A stretch of DNA of 64,000 nucleotides from Chitinophaga silvisoli (GCF_003412465.1 NZ_QTJV01000018.1:1-64000), one strand, 5' to 3'. Positions 50,258 through 58,409 are shown, numbered from the stretch's first letter. The notes: a model not told the origin generated them from the letters alone. Translations and numbers: made by a program.

Positions 50258-50965
50258 ATGCAGGAACAACATTACAAATGGAAGTCTCCACATCTCGGGC
50301 GTGAATTCGAGATGCTGGTGTTCGGAGAGGAAGGCTATCCCCTCATCCTCTTCCCTACTTCTATGGGCCGCCATTATGAACATAAGGAAAGAGGCCTGAT
50401 TCATGCATTACAATGGTTCATTGACCAGCAGCTCATCAGGGTCTATTGCCCTGATAGTATAGATGCCCGGAGCTGGTACAATACACAGGTCTCCCCTGCC
50501 CAACGCACCCTCAACCATATCAGTTACGACAACATGCTGCGCCACGAGGTGCTGGAAAGGGTGATGCATGAAACAGGTGTACGCCGCGTAGCCGTAGCCG
50601 GCTGTAGTTTTGGGGGTTACCATGCAGCCAACTTTGCCTTCCGGTACCCCGGGCTGGTTTCTTACCTCTTTAGTCTCAGCGGTATATTTGATATCACCGG
50701 CCGCCTGGATGGGCATTATGATGACAATGTTTATTTTCATAATCCGATGGATTATATGCGCGATAATCCGCATGAAGCCCTCTGGCGTATGGGGATTATA
50801 CTAGGTGTAGCTGACGAAGATATAAGCCGTGAACAGAATGAACGGATGTCAGGGATCCTTGCTCACAAAGGGATCAGCCACTGGCTGGATATCAGACCGA
50901 ATCAGAAACATGACTGGCCTGTATGGAATGAGATGTTGCCGTATTATATATCGCTGATTAAATAG
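50258..50965 (+). CDS. Alpha/beta-hydrolase, esterase family
   Basis: A 235-residue cytoplasmic alpha/beta-hydrolase of the esterase-D-like group. The nucleophile elbow is GCSFGG (AVAGCSFGGYHAANFAFRYP), and a catalytic His is likely in NQKHDWPVWNEML near the C-terminus. It opens with the unusual KWKSPHLGREFEMLVFGEEGYPLILFP. It stands directly upstream of the ligase genes at 51197-55545 and may act on their product, but a repeat array separates it from them. Its stop codon is the first base group of that array. Confidence 0.87.
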   Translation: MQEQHYKWKSPHLGREFEMLVFGEEGYPLILFPTSMGRHYEHKERGLIHALQWFIDQQLIRVYCPDSIDARSWYNTQVSPAQRTLNHISYDNMLRHEVLERVMHETGVRRVAVAGCSFGGYHAANFAFRYPGLVSYLFSLSGIFDITGRLDGHYDDNVYFHNPMDYMRDNPHEALWRMGIILGVADEDISREQNERMSGILAHKGISHWLDIRPNQKHDWPVWNEMLPYYISLIK

Positions 50966-51080
50966 GGTTGGGAAGGGAGATGCCCTTTATTAATAGGGTT
51001 GGAAGGAGAGATAATCTTAATTAATAAGATTGGAAACAGAGATATCCCTTTATGAATAGGGTTGAAAGGAGAGATTACCG
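50960..51080 (+). repeat. ~31-bp tandem repeat (four units) starting at the esterase stop
   Basis: Four units follow the pattern ATTAATAGGGTTGGAAGGAGAGAT plus a variable 6-8 nt. They begin at the esterase stop (ATTAAATAGGG at 50960) and recur near 50988, 51019 and 51051. Neighbouring units can form small hairpins whose arms differ: CCCT...AGGG, AATCTTA...TAAGATT, CCCT...AGGG. The rest of the gap to 51196 shows nothing else. Confidence 0.82.
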
Positions 51081-51196
51081 TATTACATTTCTCTTATTAA
51101 AATAAGCAGGCGAATCCATTGGCGCGAATATTGATCCTCAACCGCTTCTACTGCAAACGGAATCATTGATACACTCAACGTAAAACCTTTTTTAGG

Positions 51197-52285
51197 ATGA
51201 AAAAAATAGGCCTTCTCTATGGTCAGGAAAACAGTTTCCCCCAGGCATTTATTGACCGTGTAAACGCTAAAAACGTTCAAAACATCAGTGCTGAATTTGT
51301 ATCCATCGACAAAGTAATTCAGGGTATTCCCAATGAATATGCTGTGATCCTGGACCGCATTTCGCAGGATGTTCCCTTTTACCGCACCTGGCTCAAACAG
51401 GCTGCCCTGGAAGGAACCGCGGTGATCAATAACCCATTCTGGTGGAGCGCGGACGATAAATTTGTGAACAACGAACTGGCTGCACGTACGGGTGTCAATG
51501 TTCCTAAAACAGCTTTAATCCCCTCCCGTGATCTGCCTGTGAATACGACAGATCAGTCTTTCCGGAACCTCGTATACCCTTTTGACTGGGAAAGCATTTT
51601 CGCGCACATTGGCTTCCCGGCATATATGAAACCTTACAATGGCGGAGGTTGGAAACATGTCTACAAAGTAAATAGTCCTGAGGAATTCTTTGCACAACAT
51701 GCGCATACCGGCCAGCTGGTGATGATGCTGCAGGAAGAAATTGAATACGATTCTTATTACCGTTGTTATTGCATCGGCGGCAAGTATGTAAGGGTCATCC
51801 CCTACGATCCGTATGAGGCCCCTTATCAGCGCTACCTGGACAAGCAACAGGGAGACGATGACCTGGAAGGGGTGATTATAGAACAGGTGGCTAACCTGAA
51901 CCGTTACCTGGGATATGATTTCAATACGGTGGAAATTGCTGTGCGGAGCGGTATTCCTTATGTGATTGATTTCTGGAACCCGGCTCCGGAGGCGGACAAG
52001 GATACGATTGGTGCGGAGAATTTTGAGTGGGTGGTAGAAACAGCGGCTAATTATGCGATTGAGAGAGCCTTAAGACAGTTGCCGGGAACGGATAACCTGA
52101 CCTGGGGTGCGTTTATGACGCATGCGGTGCCGGGCAGCCAGACAGCGATCGTTCCAGGTGCGAAGAAGACAGCGGCGAAGAAGTCGGCCACACCGGCTGA
52201 AAAAGAAGCCAAGCCAAAAGCAGCGGCAAAGAAAGAGCCTGCTGCCAAAAAGACGACTGTTAAAAAAGCAAAGGCAAAAGAATAA
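51197..52285 (+). CDS. ATP-grasp ligase with Lys/Ala-rich C-terminal tail
   Basis: A 362-residue protein. The N-terminal part (MKKIGLLYGQENSFPQAFIDRVNA) is a pre-ATP-grasp domain. The ATP-grasp core has PAYMKPYNGGGWKHVYKV (ATP-binding Lys and Gly-rich loop, near 138-155), MLQEEIEYDSYYRCYCIGGKYV and YVIDFWNPAPEADKDT (metal site). Such enzymes join a carboxylate to an amine or thiol through an acyl-phosphate. Residues ~323-362 are a disordered tail of Lys, Ala and Pro (AKKTAAKKSATPAEKEAKPK), like a histone H1 tail. The tail-coding DNA is partly duplicated after the stop. It has its own terminator. Substrates unknown. Confidence 0.85.
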   Translation: MKKIGLLYGQENSFPQAFIDRVNAKNVQNISAEFVSIDKVIQGIPNEYAVILDRISQDVPFYRTWLKQAALEGTAVINNPFWWSADDKFVNNELAARTGVNVPKTALIPSRDLPVNTTDQSFRNLVYPFDWESIFAHIGFPAYMKPYNGGGWKHVYKVNSPEEFFAQHAHTGQLVMMLQEEIEYDSYYRCYCIGGKYVRVIPYDPYEAPYQRYLDKQQGDDDLEGVIIEQVANLNRYLGYDFNTVEIAVRSGIPYVIDFWNPAPEADKDTIGAENFEWVVETAANYAIERALRQLPGTDNLTWGAFMTHAVPGSQTAIVPGAKKTAAKKSATPAEKEAKPKAAAKKEPAAKKTTVKKAKAKE

Positions 52286-52354
52286 GGCGGTTGTCGTAAT
52301 AAAAGACGACAGCTAAAAAAGCAAAGACCAAAGAATAAGGTTGTTTGTTGTAAT
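52248..52354 (+). repeat. 53-bp tandem duplication of a CDS 3' end
   Basis: Copy 1 (52248-52300) includes the last 12 codons and the stop of the ATP-grasp gene; copy 2 (52301-52354, one base longer) repeats it outside the gene, including a second AAAGAATAAGG. About 45 of 53 positions match. Confidence 0.9.
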
Positions 52355-52360
52355 ACAACC

Positions 52361-52407
52361 GGCCTGCATTACCAGCTTCTCCCCTCAGCCGGTATGCAGG
52401 CCTTTTT
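52361..52407 (+). terminator. Intrinsic terminator after the ATP-grasp gene
   Basis: GGCCTGCATTACC (52361-52373) pairs with GGTATGCAGGCC (52391-52402), one bulged T, followed by five T. It separates the ATP-grasp gene from the GCS2 operon. Confidence 0.82.
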
Positions 52408-52461
52408 GTTTGCCCTACCTACACTTCCCTTGCTGCCGCAGGCCATTTTCCATATTCTTCT

Positions 52462-52468
52462 TATCTTG
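52462..52468 (+). promoter_or_regulatory. Candidate -7 box (TATCTTG) of the GCS2 operon
   Basis: TATCTTG is one base short of TAnnTTTG and ends 18 nt before the ATG at 52487. It lies after the terminator at 52361, so the three-gene unit probably has its own promoter. Confidence 0.35.
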
Positions 52469-52486
52469 CCTCCCTAATTACCAGCT

Positions 52487-53587
52487 ATGCTCCGGAATTT
52501 CACACTCGGCATTGAAGAAGAATACATGGTCATGGACCCTCGCACGCTCGAGTTATGCTCCCATGAACAGAAAATTGTAGAACAGGCCCACAAAGTTATC
52601 CCGGAAAAAGTAAAAGCTGAATTTCATCAGGCCGTGGTTGAAGTCGGTACCCACATCTGTGGCAATATCGACGAGGCCCGTGCAGATGTAGCTCACCTTC
52701 GCAAAACCGTGGCACAGATAGCCGGTGACCTGGGCTATAGTATCGGAGCTGCCGGTACCCATCCCTTTTCCAAATGGGAAGCCCAGCTCATTACGGATCA
52801 TCCCCGCTATTTCGAAATCGTAAATGAAATGCAGGATGCCGCACGCTCTAACCTGATCTTTGGGCTGCATGTGCACGTAGGGATGGAAAACAGGGAAATG
52901 GCCCTGCATATCGCTAATTCTGTGCGTTATTTCCTGCCGCATGTTTTTGCCCTTAGTACTAATTCACCTTTCTGGGAAGGCCGGAATACGGGCTTTAAAT
53001 CATACCGCACGAAGGTATTTGATAAGTTTCCCCGCACCGGTATTCCCGATTACTTTGCAAGTATCGAAGAATACGACCGCTATATCCAACTCCTGGTCAA
53101 GACCAAGTGTATTGACAATGCACGCAAGGTATGGTGGGACCTGCGGGTACACCCATTCTACGATACAGTAGAATTCAGGATCTGTGATGTACCGCTCACC
53201 CTGCAGGAAACCTGTACTATTGCCGCCATCTTCCAGGCACTTTGCGCCAAGATTTATAAACTGCGTATGCAGAACCTGAACTTCATTATTTACAACCGCG
53301 CACTGGTCAATGAAAATAAATGGAGAGCTTCCCGCTATGGCATAGATGGCAACCTGATCGACTTTGGTAAGGAGGCGGAGGTGAATACCCGTTCCCTCAT
53401 CTTTGAGCTGCTGGAATTTGTAGACGATGTGGTGGATGAACTGGGTAGCCGCTCTTATATCGAGTATACAAAAGAGATTTTACAAAACGGTACCGGGGCT
53501 GATAAACAGCTGGCCGTATTTAAAGAAAACAAGAATCTCCACAGTGTGACAGACTTCATTATTCACCAATTCCTCAAAGACTGCTAA
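52487..53587 (+). CDS. Carboxylate-amine ligase, GCS2 type (YbdK-like glutamate-cysteine ligase)
   Basis: A 366-residue member of the GCS2 / COG2170 family. The N-terminal FTLGIEEEYMVMDP is the signature, followed by GAAGTHPFSKWE, SNLIFGLHVHVGM with active-site His residues, and VEFRICDVPLTLQETC. YbdK of E. coli has weak gamma-glutamylcysteine ligase activity; other members join other amino acids. It leads a tight three-gene unit (3 bp to the amidotransferase, which overlaps the next ORF by 4 bp). The real amine substrate is unknown. Confidence 0.93.
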   Translation: MLRNFTLGIEEEYMVMDPRTLELCSHEQKIVEQAHKVIPEKVKAEFHQAVVEVGTHICGNIDEARADVAHLRKTVAQIAGDLGYSIGAAGTHPFSKWEAQLITDHPRYFEIVNEMQDAARSNLIFGLHVHVGMENREMALHIANSVRYFLPHVFALSTNSPFWEGRNTGFKSYRTKVFDKFPRTGIPDYFASIEEYDRYIQLLVKTKCIDNARKVWWDLRVHPFYDTVEFRICDVPLTLQETCTIAAIFQALCAKIYKLRMQNLNFIIYNRALVNENKWRASRYGIDGNLIDFGKEAEVNTRSLIFELLEFVDDVVDELGSRSYIEYTKEILQNGTGADKQLAVFKENKNLHSVTDFIIHQFLKDC

Positions 53588-53590
53588 CAC

Positions 53591-54370
53591 ATGAAGGTAG
53601 CTATACTGGACATGTATGAAGGAGTCCCGAACGAAGGGATGCGCTGTATCAGGGAAATACTCGCAGCATATGCTGTGCGTAATTCGCTGGCATTGCAATG
53701 TGATGAGTATGAAGTGCGCATAGCTGTCCGGGTACCTGATCTTTCTTACGATATTTATATCTCTACTGGTGGTCCCGGCTCCCCGCTGGAGAGCGAAGGG
53801 ACGGAATGGGAACGCCGTTATTTTGAGACGATGGAAGCGCTGATGGCGGCTGCCAAACCTGTGCTCCTGATCTGTCATTCATTTCAATTAATGTGTCGCT
53901 ACCTGCAACTGGGTAATGTGTGCAGACGAAGGTCCCCGGCTTTTGGGGTCTTCCCCGTACATCCAACGGTATTAACAGAAAAGGTCTTTGAAAATCTTCC
54001 GGATCCTTTCTATATCGTGGACAGCCGCAACTGGCAGGTGATCGGGCTAAACCATGAGCGCATGGCTGCTATCGGCGCCACAGTGCTGGCGATTGAAAAA
54101 GAACGCCCACATGTACCGCTGGAAAGAGCGACCATGGCCATTCGTTTCAGTCCTCACATGATTGGCACACAATTCCACCCGGAAGCAGATGCCACCGGTA
54201 TGCGCATGTACCTGCTACAAAAAGAAAAGAAAGACCAGGTGCTTACCAACTATGGTGCTGAAAAATATTATAGCATGCTGGAACAGCTTTCTGATCCTGA
54301 TAAGATCATGCTTACGTATGATACTTTTATTCCTGCATTTCTGGACAACGCCTTATCCTTCAAACCATGA
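53591..54370 (+). CDS. Class-I glutamine amidotransferase-like protein
   Basis: A 259-residue class-I GATase domain without a synthetase partner domain. The nucleophile Cys95 lies in VLLICHSFQLMCRY and the catalytic pair His196/Glu198 in GTQFHPEAD. GGPGSPLE forms the oxyanion-type loop. Stand-alone GATase1 proteins either supply ammonia or, as in PuuD, hydrolyse gamma-glutamyl compounds. Lying between a gamma-glutamyl-type ligase and an ATP-grasp protein, a deglutamylating role is a reasonable inference. It lies 3 bp after the GCS2 gene and overlaps the next gene by ATGA. Confidence 0.88.
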   Translation: MKVAILDMYEGVPNEGMRCIREILAAYAVRNSLALQCDEYEVRIAVRVPDLSYDIYISTGGPGSPLESEGTEWERRYFETMEALMAAAKPVLLICHSFQLMCRYLQLGNVCRRRSPAFGVFPVHPTVLTEKVFENLPDPFYIVDSRNWQVIGLNHERMAAIGATVLAIEKERPHVPLERATMAIRFSPHMIGTQFHPEADATGMRMYLLQKEKKDQVLTNYGAEKYYSMLEQLSDPDKIMLTYDTFIPAFLDNALSFKP

Positions 54371-55545
54371 TTCCTTCTTTACGCAAATACTACAACGAAC
54401 ATTTCACGGCTGAAAAATACGCGGCATTTATTCAATCAATGGCGGCTGCCGCCGGAGAAGCACCTGCTTTCAAAGTAGCGGAAACACCTGTGTTTGTGCC
54501 TGCTGCCCTGACAAAGCAATTGGTTGAAACCAGTGAAGCGATCATAGATATCATTACGCAGGCTGACTTCAAAGCCAATAGCGAAGCGTCATTCCCGCCA
54601 TGTATGAAAGTACCGGGAGAAAATGAGCATGCACATTTTGTAATCATTGATTTTGCGGTGTGTAAGAATGCGGCAGGTGAATTACAACCACAACTCATAG
54701 AGCTGCAGGGATTCCCTTCCCTGTACGCCTTCCAGGAGCTGATGGCGCGGGAGTTTAAACATCATTTCCAGATTCCGGATACTGTCAATAACTATTTCAA
54801 TGGCTATAATGACAATAGCTATTTATCATTATTAAAAGAGATCATTGTAGGGCCTTATCAGCCGGAAGAAGTCGTATTGCTGGAAGTAAAGCCGCATGAG
54901 CAAAAGACCCGCATTGATTTTTACTATACGGAAAAAGTGCTGGGCATTCCTGTGGTTTGCATTACAGACCTGGAGCAGAGGGGCAAGCAGTTATACTACA
55001 AGGATACTTTAATAAAGCGTATATACAATCGCGTGATCTTTGATGATCTGCAAAAGCAATCGGCTTATTTACCGGCACATGTATCCCTGTTCCAGGACTT
55101 CGATGTGGAGTGGATCACGCATCCGAACTGGTTTTACAGGATCAGTAAGTTTATTCTGCCATTTATAAAAAGTGAGTTTGCACCGGAGAGCTGGTTCCTG
55201 AATGCCAGGGAGTTGCCGGCGGACCTTGAAAATTATGTGCTGAAACCGCTGTTTTCTTTTGCAGGTCAGGGGGTGGTGATAGATGTAACGCAGGAAGATA
55301 TAAAGGGGATTACAGATCCTGAGAACTGGATCCTGCAGCGTAAGGTGCAATATGCACCTGCCATAGCAACGCCTGAGGGGCCGGCTTATTGTGAGATCAG
55401 GATGATGTACCTATGGAAGGATGGGGCACCCCGTCCTGAACTGGTGCACAACCTGGCGAGGATCAGTAAGAGCAAAATGATCGGGGTCACGAAGGATAAA
55501 TCAGATACCTGGGTGGGCGGTAGCTGTGCCTTCTTTGAACAATAA
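54367..55545 (+). CDS. Second ATP-grasp-like ligase (glutathionylspermidine-synthase-like C-terminus)
   Basis: A 392-residue protein that I do not recognise with certainty. The C-terminal half has ATP-grasp-like features: ENYVLKPLFSFAGQGVVIDV (Lys plus Gly-rich loop), ENWILQRKVQYAPAIATP, and YCEIRMMYLWKDG, which resemble circularly permuted ATP-grasp enzymes. The N-terminal half is helical, with HFVIIDFAVCKN and QPQLIELQGFPSLYAFQELM. It overlaps the GATase gene by 4 bp, so it is co-translated. With GCS2 and GATase it suggests a multi-step amide or peptide synthesis. A bidirectional terminator follows. Confidence 0.78.
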   Translation: MIPSLRKYYNEHFTAEKYAAFIQSMAAAAGEAPAFKVAETPVFVPAALTKQLVETSEAIIDIITQADFKANSEASFPPCMKVPGENEHAHFVIIDFAVCKNAAGELQPQLIELQGFPSLYAFQELMAREFKHHFQIPDTVNNYFNGYNDNSYLSLLKEIIVGPYQPEEVVLLEVKPHEQKTRIDFYYTEKVLGIPVVCITDLEQRGKQLYYKDTLIKRIYNRVIFDDLQKQSAYLPAHVSLFQDFDVEWITHPNWFYRISKFILPFIKSEFAPESWFLNARELPADLENYVLKPLFSFAGQGVVIDVTQEDIKGITDPENWILQRKVQYAPAIATPEGPAYCEIRMMYLWKDGAPRPELVHNLARISKSKMIGVTKDKSDTWVGGSCAFFEQ

Positions 55546-55557
55546 TACATGCATTTA

Positions 55558-55593
55558 AAATATAAGGCTGACCGGATGGTCAGCCTTATATTT
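55558..55593. terminator. Bidirectional intrinsic terminator
   Basis: A perfect 16-bp stem (55558-55573 / 55578-55593, core TATAAGGCTGACC) with a 4-nt loop and A/T-rich base on both sides. It separates the ligase operon from the convergent rhodanese gene. Confidence 0.9.
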
Positions 55594-55599
55594 AATTTC

Positions 55600-55908
55600 T
55601 TATCTCCCGAACTTCTCTTCCCAGTTTAACATTCCACCGGTCAGATTCTTGACATTCTGAAAGCCCATTGTCTCCAGGATCATAGCTGCCTGGCCGCTTC
55701 TGCCACCGCTTCTGCAATACACAATTACCTCTTCGTCTTTCAAATCTTCCAGCTCATCCACCTGCATTGCTCTGATATCACCCAGTGGCAAGAGGATGCC
55801 ACCGATGTTAAACTCTGCGTGCTCATGTGGCTCTCTCACATCGACGATATGCAAGGTTTCACCACTGTCTATACGTTTTTTCAGTTCTTCAGCAGTAATA
55901 TTTTCCAT
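55600..55908 (-). CDS. Rhodanese-like domain protein
   Basis: A 102-residue single-domain rhodanese (sulfurtransferase). The active-site Cys is in EVIVYCRSGGRSGQAA, and VDVREPHEHAEFNIGGILLPLG is the N-terminal signature. The loop CRSGGRS is typical of GlpE/PspE-like enzymes that move sulfane sulfur to thiols. It is cytoplasmic. It is the last gene of a minus-strand run with the PASTA protein and Ddl; the 42-bp gap leaves co-transcription open. Confidence 0.93.
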   Translation of the reverse strand: MENITAEELKKRIDSGETLHIVDVREPHEHAEFNIGGILLPLGDIRAMQVDELEDLKDEEVIVYCRSGGRSGQAAMILETMGFQNVKNLTGGMLNWEEKFGR

Positions 55909-55950
55909 TGCTGTAAATTTTATAAGTTAAACGATTATGGGGTATACTTA

Positions 55951-56757
55951 TTAATTTTCGGAAGTTGTATCGCCACCGCTTTTTACCGGCGGGTTGGGTG
56001 ACAACCAGATGCTCACCAGTTCACCTGCTCTCACCATACTCAATTCCTGCAGACTGTTTTTAGGTGCCGGATCCTGTTTGACCACAAATGCATTGGCCGT
56101 ATCTGTTATAGCAGGATCTACCATGACGGTACCCAGGTTCAGGTTTCTGCCGCTGAGGGTGACCTTGGCTTCCTGGAAAGTCATCCCGATCAGGTCGGGA
56201 ACCGGGTTCTCTATGCTACCGGTTCCGCTACTCAGTACCAGTGTGATGCTGCTACCTTCGGGAACCTGTCTGCCTGCTTTGACCAGTTTACCGCCCAGCA
56301 GCTGCTGCAATACGGTGTTGGTAGCAAAGTCAGGTTTATAAATTGTATCTCCTACATTCAGCCTGCGGCTATGCAGGGTCATTTCAGCACTACGGAAGGT
56401 AAGACCAACCAGGTCCGGCATTTCCACCATTGGTGGTACTACCTTATTGATTGTGAGATAAATGGTTCTTCCCACTTTTACAATCGCGCCTTTTGCCGGC
56501 GTTTGTTCCCATACAGCCAGGGCAGGCAGGCTATCGATAAAAATGGAGTCTCTTACATCTACGTTAAACCCTGCGTCTTCCAGCAGTTTGGTAGCGTCTT
56601 TCACACTCTTGCGATGTACGTCAGGCACGGTCAATGTGTCCCCATGCTTTGTAATTACCCCCAGGAGCATGAAGAAAATCAGCCCCAGTACCAGGAACAA
56701 CCCTACCACTACGGCCAGGTTAAACCCAAAGGAGCGTTTTGTAATTTGATTGAACAC
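55951..56757 (-). CDS. PASTA-domain membrane protein
   Basis: A 268-residue protein: a short cytoplasmic start, one membrane helix (about 14-38, LAVVVGLFLVLGLIFFMLLGV) and three periplasmic PASTA domains (about 43-110, 112-183, 188-258), each opening with V/MPDLIGMTFxxA. PASTA domains bind muropeptides or beta-lactams. Unlike PknB-type kinases there is no kinase domain, as is usual for Bacteroidota versions. It sits 45 bp after ddl, so a cell-wall role is likely. Confidence 0.93.
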   Translation of the reverse strand: MFNQITKRSFGFNLAVVVGLFLVLGLIFFMLLGVITKHGDTLTVPDVHRKSVKDATKLLEDAGFNVDVRDSIFIDSLPALAVWEQTPAKGAIVKVGRTIYLTINKVVPPMVEMPDLVGLTFRSAEMTLHSRRLNVGDTIYKPDFATNTVLQQLLGGKLVKAGRQVPEGSSITLVLSSGTGSIENPVPDLIGMTFQEAKVTLSGRNLNLGTVMVDPAITDTANAFVVKQDPAPKNSLQELSMVRAGELVSIWLSPNPPVKSGGDTTSEN

Positions 56758-56802
56758 AGATTATATTTTAACTTAAAGATAGCGTAATCTTATACCGCTT
56801 TG

Positions 56803-57792
56803 TTATTTCCTCAGGCACTCTTCAATTAATGTGCCGTAAAACTCCTGCAGGGTTTTGCCTGCAGCTCTTACCTGCTGAGGAACGAGACTATTATCGCTCT
56901 GGCCCGGCATGGTGTTCACTTCCAGGAAGAACAGGCGGTTATTTGCCTCATCGTAGATGAAGTCTGCACGCACGATACCTCTGCAATTCAGCTTGTTATA
57001 CAGTTCTTTGGCGGTATTCCGGATCAGCTCACAAACGGCATCGGGAGCTGGTGCAGGGGTGATTTCTTTGGTGATACCAGGGGTATATTTGGCCTCGTAG
57101 TCAAAGAATTCCTTGCTGCTTACGATTTCTGTCAGTGGCAACACAGTGAGTTCGCCATTCGCTTTATATAAACCACAGGTGATTTCCCGGCCTTTGATAA
57201 ACTCTTCGATCAGGATCTGCACATCTTCTTTGAATGCCTTGTCAATAGCGGGTTGCAGTTCTTCGGCTGTATTCACTTTAGACATACCGATGCTGCTACC
57301 ACCTTCTGCAGGCTTTACAAATACGGGCAGTTTCAGCTGCGCCAGGATCTGTTTGGTATCGTATGGCTGGTTACTGAAGATATGCACGGATTTGGAAACG
57401 TTCACTACATTCAGTGCAGCTACGACTTTATTGCAATAGCTTTTATTGAAAGTGAGGGCGGAGGTAACCATCCCACAGCTGGTAAATGGAATACCCAGCA
57501 TTTCAAAATATCCCTGCAGGCGGCCATCTTCACCTGGTGTACCGTGGATGCCGATGAAAACAGCATCGAAAGTTACCTTTTCTCCCTTGATAGTCAATGA
57601 GAAATCATTCTTATCCACCGCTATCGCCTGCCCCTCAGCCCCGGTATAATTCCAGCCATCTTTTGTAATAACTATTTTATACACATTGTATTTGCTGCTA
57701 TCCAGGTTTTTCTCAATTGTTACGGCACTTTGTACGGAGATAACGTATTCTCCTGAGTATCCGCCGGCAACAAGGGCGATATTCTTTTTCAT
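56803..57792 (-). CDS. ddl: D-alanine--D-alanine ligase
   Basis: A 329-residue ATP-grasp enzyme making D-Ala-D-Ala for peptidoglycan. Visible marks are IALVAGGYSGEYVISVQSA (P-loop-like opening; most family members have GGxSxEHEVS, so the EYVIS is a variant), IHGTPGEDGRLQGYFEMLGIPFTSCG, LPVFVKPAEGGSSIGM and the metal/substrate end FFLEVNTMPGQSDNSLVPQQ. It is first in a minus-strand group with the PASTA protein. Confidence 0.96.
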   Translation of the reverse strand: MKKNIALVAGGYSGEYVISVQSAVTIEKNLDSSKYNVYKIVITKDGWNYTGAEGQAIAVDKNDFSLTIKGEKVTFDAVFIGIHGTPGEDGRLQGYFEMLGIPFTSCGMVTSALTFNKSYCNKVVAALNVVNVSKSVHIFSNQPYDTKQILAQLKLPVFVKPAEGGSSIGMSKVNTAEELQPAIDKAFKEDVQILIEEFIKGREITCGLYKANGELTVLPLTEIVSSKEFFDYEAKYTPGITKEITPAPAPDAVCELIRNTAKELYNKLNCRGIVRADFIYDEANNRLFFLEVNTMPGQSDNSLVPQQVRAAGKTLQEFYGTLIEECLRK

Positions 57793-57862
57793 ATGATAAT
57801 TAATAATAAGCGGATAAAGTTAATAGAAAAAAGGGTATGTAATCTTTTTTTACCCCAAAAAG

Positions 57863-57899
57863 AAGGGGAGAAAAGGCAATTTCTACCTCTTCTCCCCTT
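57863..57899 (-). terminator. Intrinsic terminator after the ferredoxin gene
   Basis: AAGGGGAGAA (57863-57872) pairs with TTCTCCCCTT (57890-57899), extended by AGG/CCT. On the minus strand a T-rich run follows. It separates the ferredoxin gene from ddl. Confidence 0.75.
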
Positions 57900-57969
57900 T
57901 TAGGTTCGGTATGCGTGCCAGGGATTTGGGTCTGGCGACCAGTTACCGATAATTCCTTATGCTTCCTGA

Positions 57970-58317
57970 TTAAATATGTAATTTTTCTTTCTTTGCCAGC
58001 AGTTCTTCTTCAGACTCCTGGTACATTTCGTCTGGTACACAACAGTCTACCGGACAAACTGCCGCACACTGTGGCTCTTCGTGAAAGCCTTGACACTCAG
58101 TACATTTATTTGGAACAATATAATAACTGTCAACAGCCAAAGGAGCGTTGCGCTGGTCGGCATCGATAGAAGATCCATCCATCAGCACATAAGAACCCTT
58201 AATTGTAGTGCCATCAGCCATTGCCCACTCAACACCACCTTCATAGATAGCGTTATTCGGGCACTCAGGTTCACAAGCTCCACAATTAATACATTCATCT
58301 GTTATTTTGATTGCCAT
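57970..58317 (-). CDS. 4Fe-4S dicluster ferredoxin
   Basis: A 115-residue ferredoxin. The first cluster motif is CINCGACEPECP (from residue 9), and the second uses CTECQGFHEEPQCAAVCPVDCC, with an insertion between its first cysteines as in the FdxN/YfhL group. It is a small cytoplasmic electron carrier. It is divergent from the LuxC-like reductase gene (58410), sharing a 92-bp intergenic region. The electron partner is not encoded nearby. Confidence 0.94.
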   Translation of the reverse strand: MAIKITDECINCGACEPECPNNAIYEGGVEWAMADGTTIKGSYVLMDGSSIDADQRNAPLAVDSYYIVPNKCTECQGFHEEPQCAAVCPVDCCVPDEMYQESEEELLAKKEKLHI

Positions 58318-58349
58318 GTTATAAACTTTTTGTTTAAGAAGTAAGCCAT

Positions 58350-58357
58350 TAATTTTG
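58350..58357 (+). promoter_or_regulatory. -7 box (TAATTTTG) with possible -33
   Basis: A perfect TAnnTTTG. TTTG at 58329-58332 lies 17 nt upstream and may be the -33 element. The start codon of the reductase is 52 nt downstream. Confidence 0.5.
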
Positions 58358-58409
58358 CAGACAAAAATAGAATATCTCGCTTTAAAAAGTTAATTATTTA
58401 TACAGATTC

